Positions 6,387 to 12,356 of a stretch of DNA of 12,356 nucleotides are shown here, piece after piece (position 1 is the stretch's first letter; every line of letters begins with the position of its first letter). This DNA comes from Desulfonatronospira sp964577315 (lineage in GTDB: Bacteria > Desulfobacterota > Desulfovibrionia > Desulfovibrionales > Desulfonatronovibrionaceae): the NCBI GenBank assembly GCA_964577315.1, contig CAZNYT010000066.1, positions 1-12,356 on the forward strand, in the 5' to 3' direction. The position numbers were made by a program, and so were the translations under genes. The notes beneath the pieces were generated by a model. The model did not search any database. It worked only from the letters and a program-made list of their open reading frames with translations, and was not told the origin of the DNA.

Positions 6387-7412
6387 ATGGTAATCACCAA
6401 GCCCCAAATCATAGGTCAAAGCCAAGATATCCAAAAAATTCTGGAGGTAATCCGGAAGGTCAGCTGCGTTGATCTGAACGTACTCATCACCGGCGAAAGC
6501 GGGGTGGGCAAAGAGCTTGTGGCCCGCTCCCTGCACTACTTCTCGCCCAGGTCCAGCAAACCCTTTGTTAAGGTCAACAGTGCCGCACTGCCTTCTGAGC
6601 TCATGGAATCCGAGCTTTTCGGGTATGAAAAAGGTGCCTTTACCGGTGCAGAAAGACGCAAGACCGGCATGTTTGAACATGCAGCCCAGGGGTCCTTGTT
6701 TCTGGACGAAATCGGCGAGTTGCCCATGAGATTACAGTCCAAGCTGCTACAAGTGCTCCAGGACAGAAATTATTACCGGGTAGGGGGACAAAGGGAGATA
6801 GATGTCCAGGCCCGCATCATAGCCGCAACCAATCAGAACCTAGAAGCTATCACCCAGCACGGTCACTTCCGGGATGATCTCTATTACCGGCTGAGCACCA
6901 TTACCATCCACATTCCCCCTCTACGCGATCGCAAGGAGGATATACCGGTCCTGGTGGAGCACTTCATCCATAAAATCCTGGAACAAAACCCCCATCTCGA
7001 GATGCAAGTCCCAAGAAGCCTAATGGAAACTTTCATGCAGTATCACTGGCCGGGCAATGCCCGGGAACTGGAGAATTATCTGAACAGCCTGAGTATCCTG
7101 GGCAACTACCAGGAAGTGGAAAAGGAAATCCTGCAAAGCTTGCAAAAACCTGAAAAGGAAAACTCTCTTCCCAAGAACCCAGGCCATGAAAACTTCCAGA
7201 TGCTCAAGGAACCTGAGCTTGACCTGAATCACTTTCCTTCCCTGAAAGAAGTCCGGGATCAGGCCGTAAGAAAAGTGGAAAGGGAAGTTATTGCCAACGT
7301 CCTGCACCAAACCAACTGGAACCGCTCCCAGACCGCCAGGATACTGAAAATCAGCTACCGGGCCCTGCTGTACAAAATTAAAGAACTGGAACTTAAGCCC
7401 CCGTATAACTAA
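6387..7412 (+). CDS. Sigma-54-dependent transcriptional activator without N-terminal regulatory domain
   Basis: The 341-residue bacterial enhancer-binding protein starts directly with its AAA+ domain (IIGQS at residue 8). Walker A is GESGVGKE (36-43), the sigma-54 contact loop GAFTGA is at 83-88, Walker B is LFLDE (104-108), arginines of FRDDLYYR are at 162 and 168, and sensor II WPGNARELEN is at 221-230. A Fis-type helix-turn-helix ends the protein (NRSQTARILKISYRALLYKI, 312-331). It would hydrolyse ATP to open sigma-54 promoters. With no N-terminal receiver or sensor it resembles PspF in layout, so control must come from a partner, its level, or the upstream receiver. An in-frame TGA just 5' of the ATG fixes the start, yet no ribosome site is visible. 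Confidence 0.95.
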   Translation: MVITKPQIIGQSQDIQKILEVIRKVSCVDLNVLITGESGVGKELVARSLHYFSPRSSKPFVKVNSAALPSELMESELFGYEKGAFTGAERRKTGMFEHAAQGSLFLDEIGELPMRLQSKLLQVLQDRNYYRVGGQREIDVQARIIAATNQNLEAITQHGHFRDDLYYRLSTITIHIPPLRDRKEDIPVLVEHFIHKILEQNPHLEMQVPRSLMETFMQYHWPGNARELENYLNSLSILGNYQEVEKEILQSLQKPEKENSLPKNPGHENFQMLKEPELDLNHFPSLKEVRDQAVRKVEREVIANVLHQTNWNRSQTARILKISYRALLYKIKELELKPPYN

Positions 7413-7439
7413 TTGCTACTCGGGGGATTTGCTTAAGTT
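7390..7439. terminator. Probable bidirectional hairpin terminator between convergent genes
   Basis: AACTTAAG (7390-7397) pairs with CTTAAGTT (7432-7439), and CCCCCG (7398-7403) pairs with CGGGGG (7421-7426). Together they form a long interrupted stem. The stop codon of the activator (7410-7412) lies in the loop, and the dehydrogenase stop (7439-7441) lies at the far edge. T-runs are short, so efficiency is uncertain. Confidence 0.5.
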
Positions 7440-9145
7440 TATCCCTCAACTTTTGATTCCCGCACGCTATCCTTAATCCGCTTGATATGACCTCGCCCCA
7501 AACCCTTGACCTCGCACCCCAGCTGGAAATAGCGCCGGATCCGCACATCATCCAGGATCCCAAAACAATCTATCACTGCCAACGGCCTGCCACTTAGCTC
7601 CACTACCTGGTCCGGATCCAGATCCATATATGCCTCGTGGCGTACTGCCAGGATCAGGCAGTCCGTATCTTTCAAAACAGGAGGCAACTCTTTTTGAACC
7701 TTGGTGTCGCCCAATCTTTCCTGATTGCGAAAAAACCTGGACCAGGAATGCCCCCTGGCGGGATAAGAGTCCTGTTTTTCCAACTCCCACCAATGTTTGA
7801 CATAAGGATCGTGTACCACCACGTCTCCACCCATTTCAGTGAGCTTCCGGATTATCAGTTCCGAGCCGCTATACCTGGTATCCCCCACATCCTCGCGGTA
7901 GGAGGCACCCAAGAGTGCGATACGCGATCCCCCTACTATTCGGCCCATATTGCGCAGTGCATCCCTGGCCAGACGCGCCACTTGCAGGGCCCGGGTATCG
8001 TTTATGTCTATGGCCAGGGGGGTTATCTTGAAAATGTCATCATCAAAACCCATGAGTGCAGTATAGGACCAAATGCCCAACCCCCCGTCCTTGGGCAGGC
8101 AATACCCCCCGATTCCCGGACCAGGGAAAAGCATGTTGTCGTGGGTGGGACGAACCTGGATAGCCTGGATCACCTTGGTTATATCCACTCCATTGCGTTC
8201 CGCGAAAAGACTCCATTCATCCATAAAGGCCAAGATAGCGGCCCGGTAGGAGTTTTCCACTATCTTGGCTGTCTCACTTTCTATGGGTCGCTCCAAGACA
8301 GTCAAAGGATATTGCTCCACGTTCAGCACCATGGATAAAAATTCCTCTACGCGCTCTTTGGAAGTCTGGTTGATTCCGCTACAAACCCTCCAGAAGTCTC
8401 GAATGGAGCGGACATAATTCTTCCCAGGCATAACCCGCTCGTAGGAATGGGCCAAAAGCGGTTCAGCCTCGCTCAGCCCCCTCTTTTCAAAGGCCTTTTT
8501 TATCAGGGGATAGGCCACGTACTCGGTAGTGCCTGGAGGCACTGTGGTTTCAATGAGAACCAAGCAATGGGGCCGAATTTTTTCCCCGATAACCTTCAAG
8601 CTTTCCTCCAGGGCCTTGATATCCACTTGACCCTGTCGCACGTTTCCCAAACACTCCTTGAGGTAATCGCATTGAACGTCCACGACCACAATGTCCGCCA
8701 AGGCCAGGGCATCGTGGGAAAAACTGGCAATAAGAGTCTGCTTTTCCCGGACGCACCTGGAAATAAGCGGTGCAACCTCGGGATCTTCTGCTTCCACCGG
8801 GGCTTGGCCCCGGTTCAGATAGGGTATCTTCCAATAGGACCTGGGAGAAGGCCGCTGCATGCCGATGACAAAATAGGGAGAATCCTCCCGATCCCCGTCC
8901 CAGGCATCCGCTATCACTCCGGCCATTACCGCGCCTACGAAGCCTACCCCCATGACCACGACCACCTGTCTGCCTTGAAGGTTTTGTTCCGCGCAAAGTT
9001 TTTTCAGCCGCATCTTTTCTCGGGCATAATCCTCCGGATCTGGAAGAGGAAACTCTTCACCATTGGGGGAGAGGGACACCCGAGGTTCCTCCCTGGACAG
9101 GGCATCAGGAATTTCAACCAACTTGTGGGGGAAGTTCTGCTTCAT
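7439..9145 (-). CDS. Divergent nucleotide-sugar dehydrogenase (UDP-glucose/GDP-mannose dehydrogenase superfamily)
   Basis: Enzymes of this superfamily oxidise the C6 alcohol of an NDP-sugar to a uronic acid with two NAD+. Seen here: Rossmann loop GVGFVG (66-71), ETTVPPGTTE (199-208), helix ESETAKIVENSYRA (289-302), and the catalytic Cys349 in GPGIGGYCLPKD. The C-terminal substrate domain begins near residue 405. At 568 residues it is much longer than the usual ~430: about 58 residues precede the Rossmann fold, and an insert rich in Trp and Arg lies near 450-485. After strand 2, where most members have an acidic NAD-binding residue, it reads IGMQRP. ATG at 9145 has GGAG six bases upstream, preferred over TTG at 9169. 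No other sugar gene is adjacent, so the substrate is unknown. Confidence 0.88.
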   Translation of the reverse strand: MKQNFPHKLVEIPDALSREEPRVSLSPNGEEFPLPDPEDYAREKMRLKKLCAEQNLQGRQVVVVMGVGFVGAVMAGVIADAWDGDREDSPYFVIGMQRPSPRSYWKIPYLNRGQAPVEAEDPEVAPLISRCVREKQTLIASFSHDALALADIVVVDVQCDYLKECLGNVRQGQVDIKALEESLKVIGEKIRPHCLVLIETTVPPGTTEYVAYPLIKKAFEKRGLSEAEPLLAHSYERVMPGKNYVRSIRDFWRVCSGINQTSKERVEEFLSMVLNVEQYPLTVLERPIESETAKIVENSYRAAILAFMDEWSLFAERNGVDITKVIQAIQVRPTHDNMLFPGPGIGGYCLPKDGGLGIWSYTALMGFDDDIFKITPLAIDINDTRALQVARLARDALRNMGRIVGGSRIALLGASYREDVGDTRYSGSELIIRKLTEMGGDVVVHDPYVKHWWELEKQDSYPARGHSWSRFFRNQERLGDTKVQKELPPVLKDTDCLILAVRHEAYMDLDPDQVVELSGRPLAVIDCFGILDDVRIRRYFQLGCEVKGLGRGHIKRIKDSVRESKVEG

Positions 9146-9540
9146 TTTTTTCTCCGGGATAGATTCCAACCATGATGATGCTATTTACGGACCTGCTCCG
9201 CAAACTAGCAGGAAAAAACACGGACTCAGGATTTAACCTGGGCTGAGACATGCATGTTTGATGCCTGACTGAGAAATGGCCTCCAGGGGGTGGGACCAAA
9301 AAGAAAGGAAAAGGGCAACTAATTCACTATATTTTTTTACAGATAAAGAACTTATCCGGAAAAGATGGATCTAGGCAAGAAGCAAATGGGTATGCAACTG
9401 GCTTCCGGTTTTGAGAAAAAACTTGCACACCTAGGAACAGGATTTCAGCTACAGCTCACAGGTTACGCTCATTAATTTGAAAAAGGTGAAATATGGTGAT
9501 GGGTTGGAAATAAAGAGCAAAACCTGTCCCAGCTAATTCG
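9146..9540. other. Intergenic region between two minus-strand genes
   Basis: No supportable gene was found on either strand. Two small dyads lie in the dehydrogenase leader: CCTGCT (9192-9197) with AGCAGG (9207-9212), and CTCAG with CTGAG near 9225-9246. I could not place a convincing promoter for the dehydrogenase or a terminator for it from upstream genes. Confidence 0.4.
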
Positions 9541-10263
9541 TCAGCTCCATGAATACACTCTTTCCTGCATCTTCTCCCAATGCGAGCCCTGCCAATAGAT
9601 CCGGTCGCATCCGGGACAAATCTCGAAATAATGGTAGTATTTACGGGTCTTGGGCTTTAAACGGTGCAGAATCAGGGACTTGGGGACCGGTTCCAGAAGA
9701 TGATTGCATTTAAGGCACCTGGAAAACTTCCCGGTTTGATCCAGGCCGAAAAGCCGGACAACCTCCAGGAGCTGATCGTCTGGATCCTGGGAACGGATCA
9801 AGCGGCCATGAACGATCTCCTTGCGCTTCAAAAGCCCGCGGTCCCGGGACAGAACGATGCGCTGCTCATCACTGGCCAAAGCGGCAACTTCCCAGTCCTT
9901 ATAGCTGTTGCTCCAGAGGGTGTCTCGTCCCAACATCCTGAGCAGCACAGCCAGCTTACCCGCATTAACATCCACCACAAACCTGGCTTCCGGGTAAGGA
10001 ACGGGGCGCAATCTTGTAGGCTTGGAAACATCCACCGGGGGCTGGACAGGGTTTACCCGGATTTTTTCGCCGGATGCAGGGATATGCTCAAATCCTACTT
10101 CACTGCTATCAACCCATATAGATCCCACCTCAGTATGAGGTATGCCGTGGGCCTCAACAATATCCTTGATGGATGCCCTTCTATGCAGTAAAAATTCCTT
10201 ACGGGCAGGCACACCGAAATAGCTGCTCAAATCCTGATCAAAATCCAGGACAATCTTGCTCAT
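9541..10263 (-). CDS. Ubiquitin-like / Mut7-C domain protein (PIN-like RNase fold with zinc ribbon)
   Basis: The 240-residue protein has the arrangement of Mut7-C proteins with an N-terminal ubiquitin-like (ThiS/MoaD-like) domain. Residues 1-75 form the beta-grasp part, ending in GEKIRVNP. From residue 94 comes the Mut7-C core: FVVDVNAGKLAVLLRMLGRDT, with acidic Asp98, and IVLSRDRGLL, with Asp141, resembling PIN nuclease active-site positions. A zinc ribbon follows: C183-x2-C186 and C216-x2-C219, then the signature RIYWQGSHW. Mut7-C proteins are presumed RNases acting on RNA; no substrate can be read here. ATG at 10263 is preceded by AGGGG. It is divergent from yjbQ with 108 bases between them. 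Confidence 0.88.
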   Translation of the reverse strand: MSKIVLDFDQDLSSYFGVPARKEFLLHRRASIKDIVEAHGIPHTEVGSIWVDSSEVGFEHIPASGEKIRVNPVQPPVDVSKPTRLRPVPYPEARFVVDVNAGKLAVLLRMLGRDTLWSNSYKDWEVAALASDEQRIVLSRDRGLLKRKEIVHGRLIRSQDPDDQLLEVVRLFGLDQTGKFSRCLKCNHLLEPVPKSLILHRLKPKTRKYYHYFEICPGCDRIYWQGSHWEKMQERVYSWS

Positions 10264-10371
10264 GGCCCCTGTTAACCCTGGTTTTTAAAGGTCTAGAATA
10301 AAATCATTGAGTAAAATATTTGCGACTATTCCCAACGCTAGTTACAAAACCTTTTTCAATGGAGGTAAATC

Positions 10372-10767
10372 ATGGATTCCCTGGCGGTCAAGACCACAAA
10401 AAGAGAGGAGTTCACGGACATAACCCGGGAGGTGCAAAACTACATCTCCAACCAAAAACTTCAAAGCGGTGTGCTCACCCTTTACTGCTCCCATACCACC
10501 GCTGCCCTGACCATCAACGAGGGGGCGGATCCGGCAGTGGTCCGGGATATCCTGGTCTACCTGGAAAGGCTGGCCCCCAAAAGGGGAGATTACCAGCACA
10601 TGGAGGGCAACAGCGACGCACACATCAAGACCAGCCTGATAGGACCCTCTCTTCAGGTCATAGTCCAGGACGGTCGTCTGATGCTGGGAACCTGGCAAAG
10701 GATATTCTTTACTGAATTCGACGGTCCCCGGTCCAGGAAGGTCTGGATCAAATGGATCGAGGGATAG
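10372..10767 (+). CDS. yjbQ: YjbQ / UPF0047 family protein (secondary thiamine-phosphate synthase-like)
   Basis: The 131-residue protein shows the complete family signature: TLYCSHTTAALTINEGADP (36-54) with His41, HMEGNSDAHIK (76-86) with His76 and His84, and LGTWQRIFFTEFDGPR (105-120). The conserved histidines are proposed metal ligands. E. coli YjbQ has a weak thiamine-phosphate synthase activity, but the physiological role of the family is unsettled. ATG at 10372 follows a strong GGAGG (10361-10365). It is divergent from the Mut7-C gene and converges on trmFO, with six bases between their stop codons. Confidence 0.93.
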   Translation: MDSLAVKTTKREEFTDITREVQNYISNQKLQSGVLTLYCSHTTAALTINEGADPAVVRDILVYLERLAPKRGDYQHMEGNSDAHIKTSLIGPSLQVIVQDGRLMLGTWQRIFFTEFDGPRSRKVWIKWIEG

Positions 10768-10773
10768 GCTTGG

Positions 10774-12096
10774 CTAATTTTTATCCAGTTCCGTAAGCCA
10801 ATGCTCGAAGCTTTCCTCTGCCCTCTGGGCGTAAAGCTCCTTGCGCCTGGATTTCTTGGCCTTGACCTTGAGGGATGGGAACAGCCCGAAATGGATATTG
10901 CTGGGCTGGAAGTTTTTGGCATCGCTTTGCAGATGGGAGACTAACGCCCCCAGGGCAGTCTCCCGGGGCGGGAAAGCCGGCTTTTTACCCCTTGCCTCGA
11001 GTCCCAGCTTGAGGCCCAGCCACAGTCCGCTGGCAGCGGATTCCACGTAACCTTCCACCCCGCTTATCTGCCCGGCCAGGTAAATCCCGGACCTGACCCT
11101 GAGCTCCAGATCCGGGGTGAGTACCTGGGGGGCGTTTACAAAAGTATTCCTGTGCATGCTCCCCAAACGCAAAAACTCAGCGTTTTCCAGCCCCGGGATC
11201 ATGGTAAAAACCCGCTTTTGCTCGCCTAGTTTCAACCTGGTCTGAAATCCCACCAGGTTGAAGGCGGTTTTTTCCAAATTCTCGGCCCGAAGCTGGACCA
11301 CTGCAAAGGGCTGCTCATTGGTCCTGGGGTCCACCAGGCCCACGGGCTTCAGGGGCCCAAAAGCCATGGTCAGCTCCCCTTTCTCAGCCATGGCCTCAAT
11401 GGGCATGCATCCCTGGAAATGTTTCTCCTCTTCGAAATCCCGGGCCGGAACCTTTTCCGCGTTTATAAGCTCGCGGTAAAAGCGGTAATACTCGTCCTGG
11501 TTCATGGGGCAGTTGAGGTAAGAATCATCCTCCGGGTTATACCTGGATCCCCAAAAGGCCTTGTTATAATCTATGGAGTCCGCGCTTACTATCGGTGCGA
11601 TGGCATCGTAAAAATAAAGGTCCTGATCCCCTATTATCCGGAAAAGGCTCTCTGCCAAGGGATCGCTTACCAAAGGCCCCGCAGCGATGATTACCGCATC
11701 AAACTTTTGAAGGACCGGATCATCCAAATCCTGGATCTCTTTCCGAACCACCCGGATCAATTCATGCTCCTGCATGCTCCGGGTAAGGTAATCCGCAAAC
11801 CTCTCCCGGTCCACTGCCAGTGCCTTGCCCGCAGGAACCCGGCATTCCTGGGCAGCCTTCATGATCAAGCTACCTAGCTTCTGCATTTCTTCCTTGAGCA
11901 GGCCCACCCCGGTAACCTTTTCCTGGGACCGCAAGGAGTTGGAGCAGACCAGCTCTCCCAGGGCCGGGCTCTGATGGGCAGGGGAATACTTCTCCGGCTT
12001 CATTTCGAAAATAGTGGCTTCCACCCCTTGCCCGGCCAACTGCATGGCAGCCTCGCATCCGGCAAGACCACCACCGATAATTGCTATTCTTTGCAT
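10774..12096 (-). CDS. trmFO: Methylenetetrahydrofolate-tRNA-(uracil-5-)-methyltransferase
   Basis: TrmFO makes 5-methyluridine at position 54 in the T-loop of tRNA, taking the methyl carbon from methylenetetrahydrofolate with FAD as reductant. The 440-residue protein matches family length. It begins with the FAD-binding IIGGGLAGCEAA (6-17). Cys51 in GELVCSNSLRS and Cys230 in HFQGCMPIEAMAEKG correspond to the catalytic cysteines of known members. AGQISGVEGYVESAASG, near residue 340, is the C-terminal FAD motif. The ATG at 12096 is fixed by the glycine motif, but no ribosome site is visible upstream. The flank is rich in short AGAGTTAAAAGT repeats. It appears to be transcribed alone. Confidence 0.97.
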   Translation of the reverse strand: MQRIAIIGGGLAGCEAAMQLAGQGVEATIFEMKPEKYSPAHQSPALGELVCSNSLRSQEKVTGVGLLKEEMQKLGSLIMKAAQECRVPAGKALAVDRERFADYLTRSMQEHELIRVVRKEIQDLDDPVLQKFDAVIIAAGPLVSDPLAESLFRIIGDQDLYFYDAIAPIVSADSIDYNKAFWGSRYNPEDDSYLNCPMNQDEYYRFYRELINAEKVPARDFEEEKHFQGCMPIEAMAEKGELTMAFGPLKPVGLVDPRTNEQPFAVVQLRAENLEKTAFNLVGFQTRLKLGEQKRVFTMIPGLENAEFLRLGSMHRNTFVNAPQVLTPDLELRVRSGIYLAGQISGVEGYVESAASGLWLGLKLGLEARGKKPAFPPRETALGALVSHLQSDAKNFQPSNIHFGLFPSLKVKAKKSRRKELYAQRAEESFEHWLTELDKN

Positions 12097-12104
12097 AATC
12101 GCTA

Positions 12105-12278
12105 GAGAGTTAAAAGTAAAAGGTTAAAAGTTCACCTGGTTAAACACCCGGTATTTACTTTAATACTTTCCCGCTCCATCATAAACAACTTGAGAGTTAA
12201 AAGTTATCAGTTAATGGTCAGTTGCAACTCTAAAAAATGAAATAAATCCAGACAATTGCACGAAAACTTTTGACTCTC
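12105..12278. repeat. Short repeats of GAGAGTTAAAAGT upstream of trmFO
   Basis: GAGAGTTAAAAGT occurs at 12105-12117 and 12192-12204. A near copy lies in inverted orientation at 12265-12278 (AACTTTTGACTCTC, one change), and a shorter GTTAAAAGTT lies at 12124-12132. The second and third copies form an inverted repeat with about 60 bases between. No gene is seen in 12097-12308. These may be regulatory sites, or a worn dispersed repeat. Confidence 0.5.
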
Positions 12279-12308
12279 CAAATAATACTACAACGAGACT
12301 AATTGTCC

Positions 12309-12356
12309 AGAGGTCCGAGAATTCTGCAAACAGGCCGTAAAAACTCGCTCCAAGGC
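12309..12356. repeat. Palindromic (MITE-like) intergenic repeat, copy 2, cut by window edge
   Basis: Bases 12318-12356 match 1-39 at 38 of 39 positions in the same orientation (G at 12347 against A at 30). The element appears to start at AGAGGTCCGAG (12309-12319), the exact reverse complement of the right end of copy 1 (178-188). Only the left arm is inside the window. Confidence 0.8.

Noticed and set aside
8447..9175. Long plus-strand frame (242 residues) antisense to the dehydrogenase
   Set aside because: A shadow of the minus-strand gene, whose Rossmann and catalytic motifs are clear; no ribosome site and no known motifs.

Overview
The window looks like a piece of chromosome from a deltaproteobacterium, most likely of the Desulfovibrionales type. 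This is inference: the hisD-purC-fabI order is one I associate with Desulfovibrio relatives, PurC is the long ~300-residue form, and coding regions have moderate GC with AT-rich gaps. No virus, plasmid replication gene, transposase or CRISPR array is visible.

Layout, left to right. Bases 1-188 are an imperfect palindromic repeat element. Its left end occurs again, in the same orientation, at the very right edge (12309-12356), so the window runs from inside one copy to inside another. Bases 424-3404 are a tight three-gene operon for histidine (hisD), purine (purC) and fatty-acid (fabI) synthesis, behind a good sigma-70 promoter. Next come a probable 30-residue membrane protein (3521-3613) and a tRNA-Ser(GGA) gene with its own promoter (3767-3856). 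A minus-strand gene (4128-4628) joins a ribbon-helix-helix DNA-binding segment to a c-di-GMP-binding PilZ domain, with a dyad over its probable promoter. About 1 kb of AT-rich, poorly coding sequence follows, holding small doubtful frames and a perfect 13-bp hairpin.

Bases 5604-7412 carry a stand-alone receiver protein and, 387 bases later, a sigma-54 activator that has no receiver domain. This activator converges on a divergent, enlarged nucleotide-sugar dehydrogenase (7439-9145, minus), with a shared hairpin between the two. Then come a ubiquitin-like/Mut7-C RNase-like protein (9541-10263, minus), divergent from a YjbQ family protein (10372-10767, plus), and the tRNA methyltransferase TrmFO (10774-12096, minus), which converges on yjbQ.

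Most of the window is housekeeping metabolism and RNA modification. The more unusual parts are the RHH-PilZ fusion with its possible operator, the divergent dehydrogenase, the separate receiver and activator genes, the small membrane protein, and the palindromic element at both ends. I did not find a defence or mobile system that I could support.
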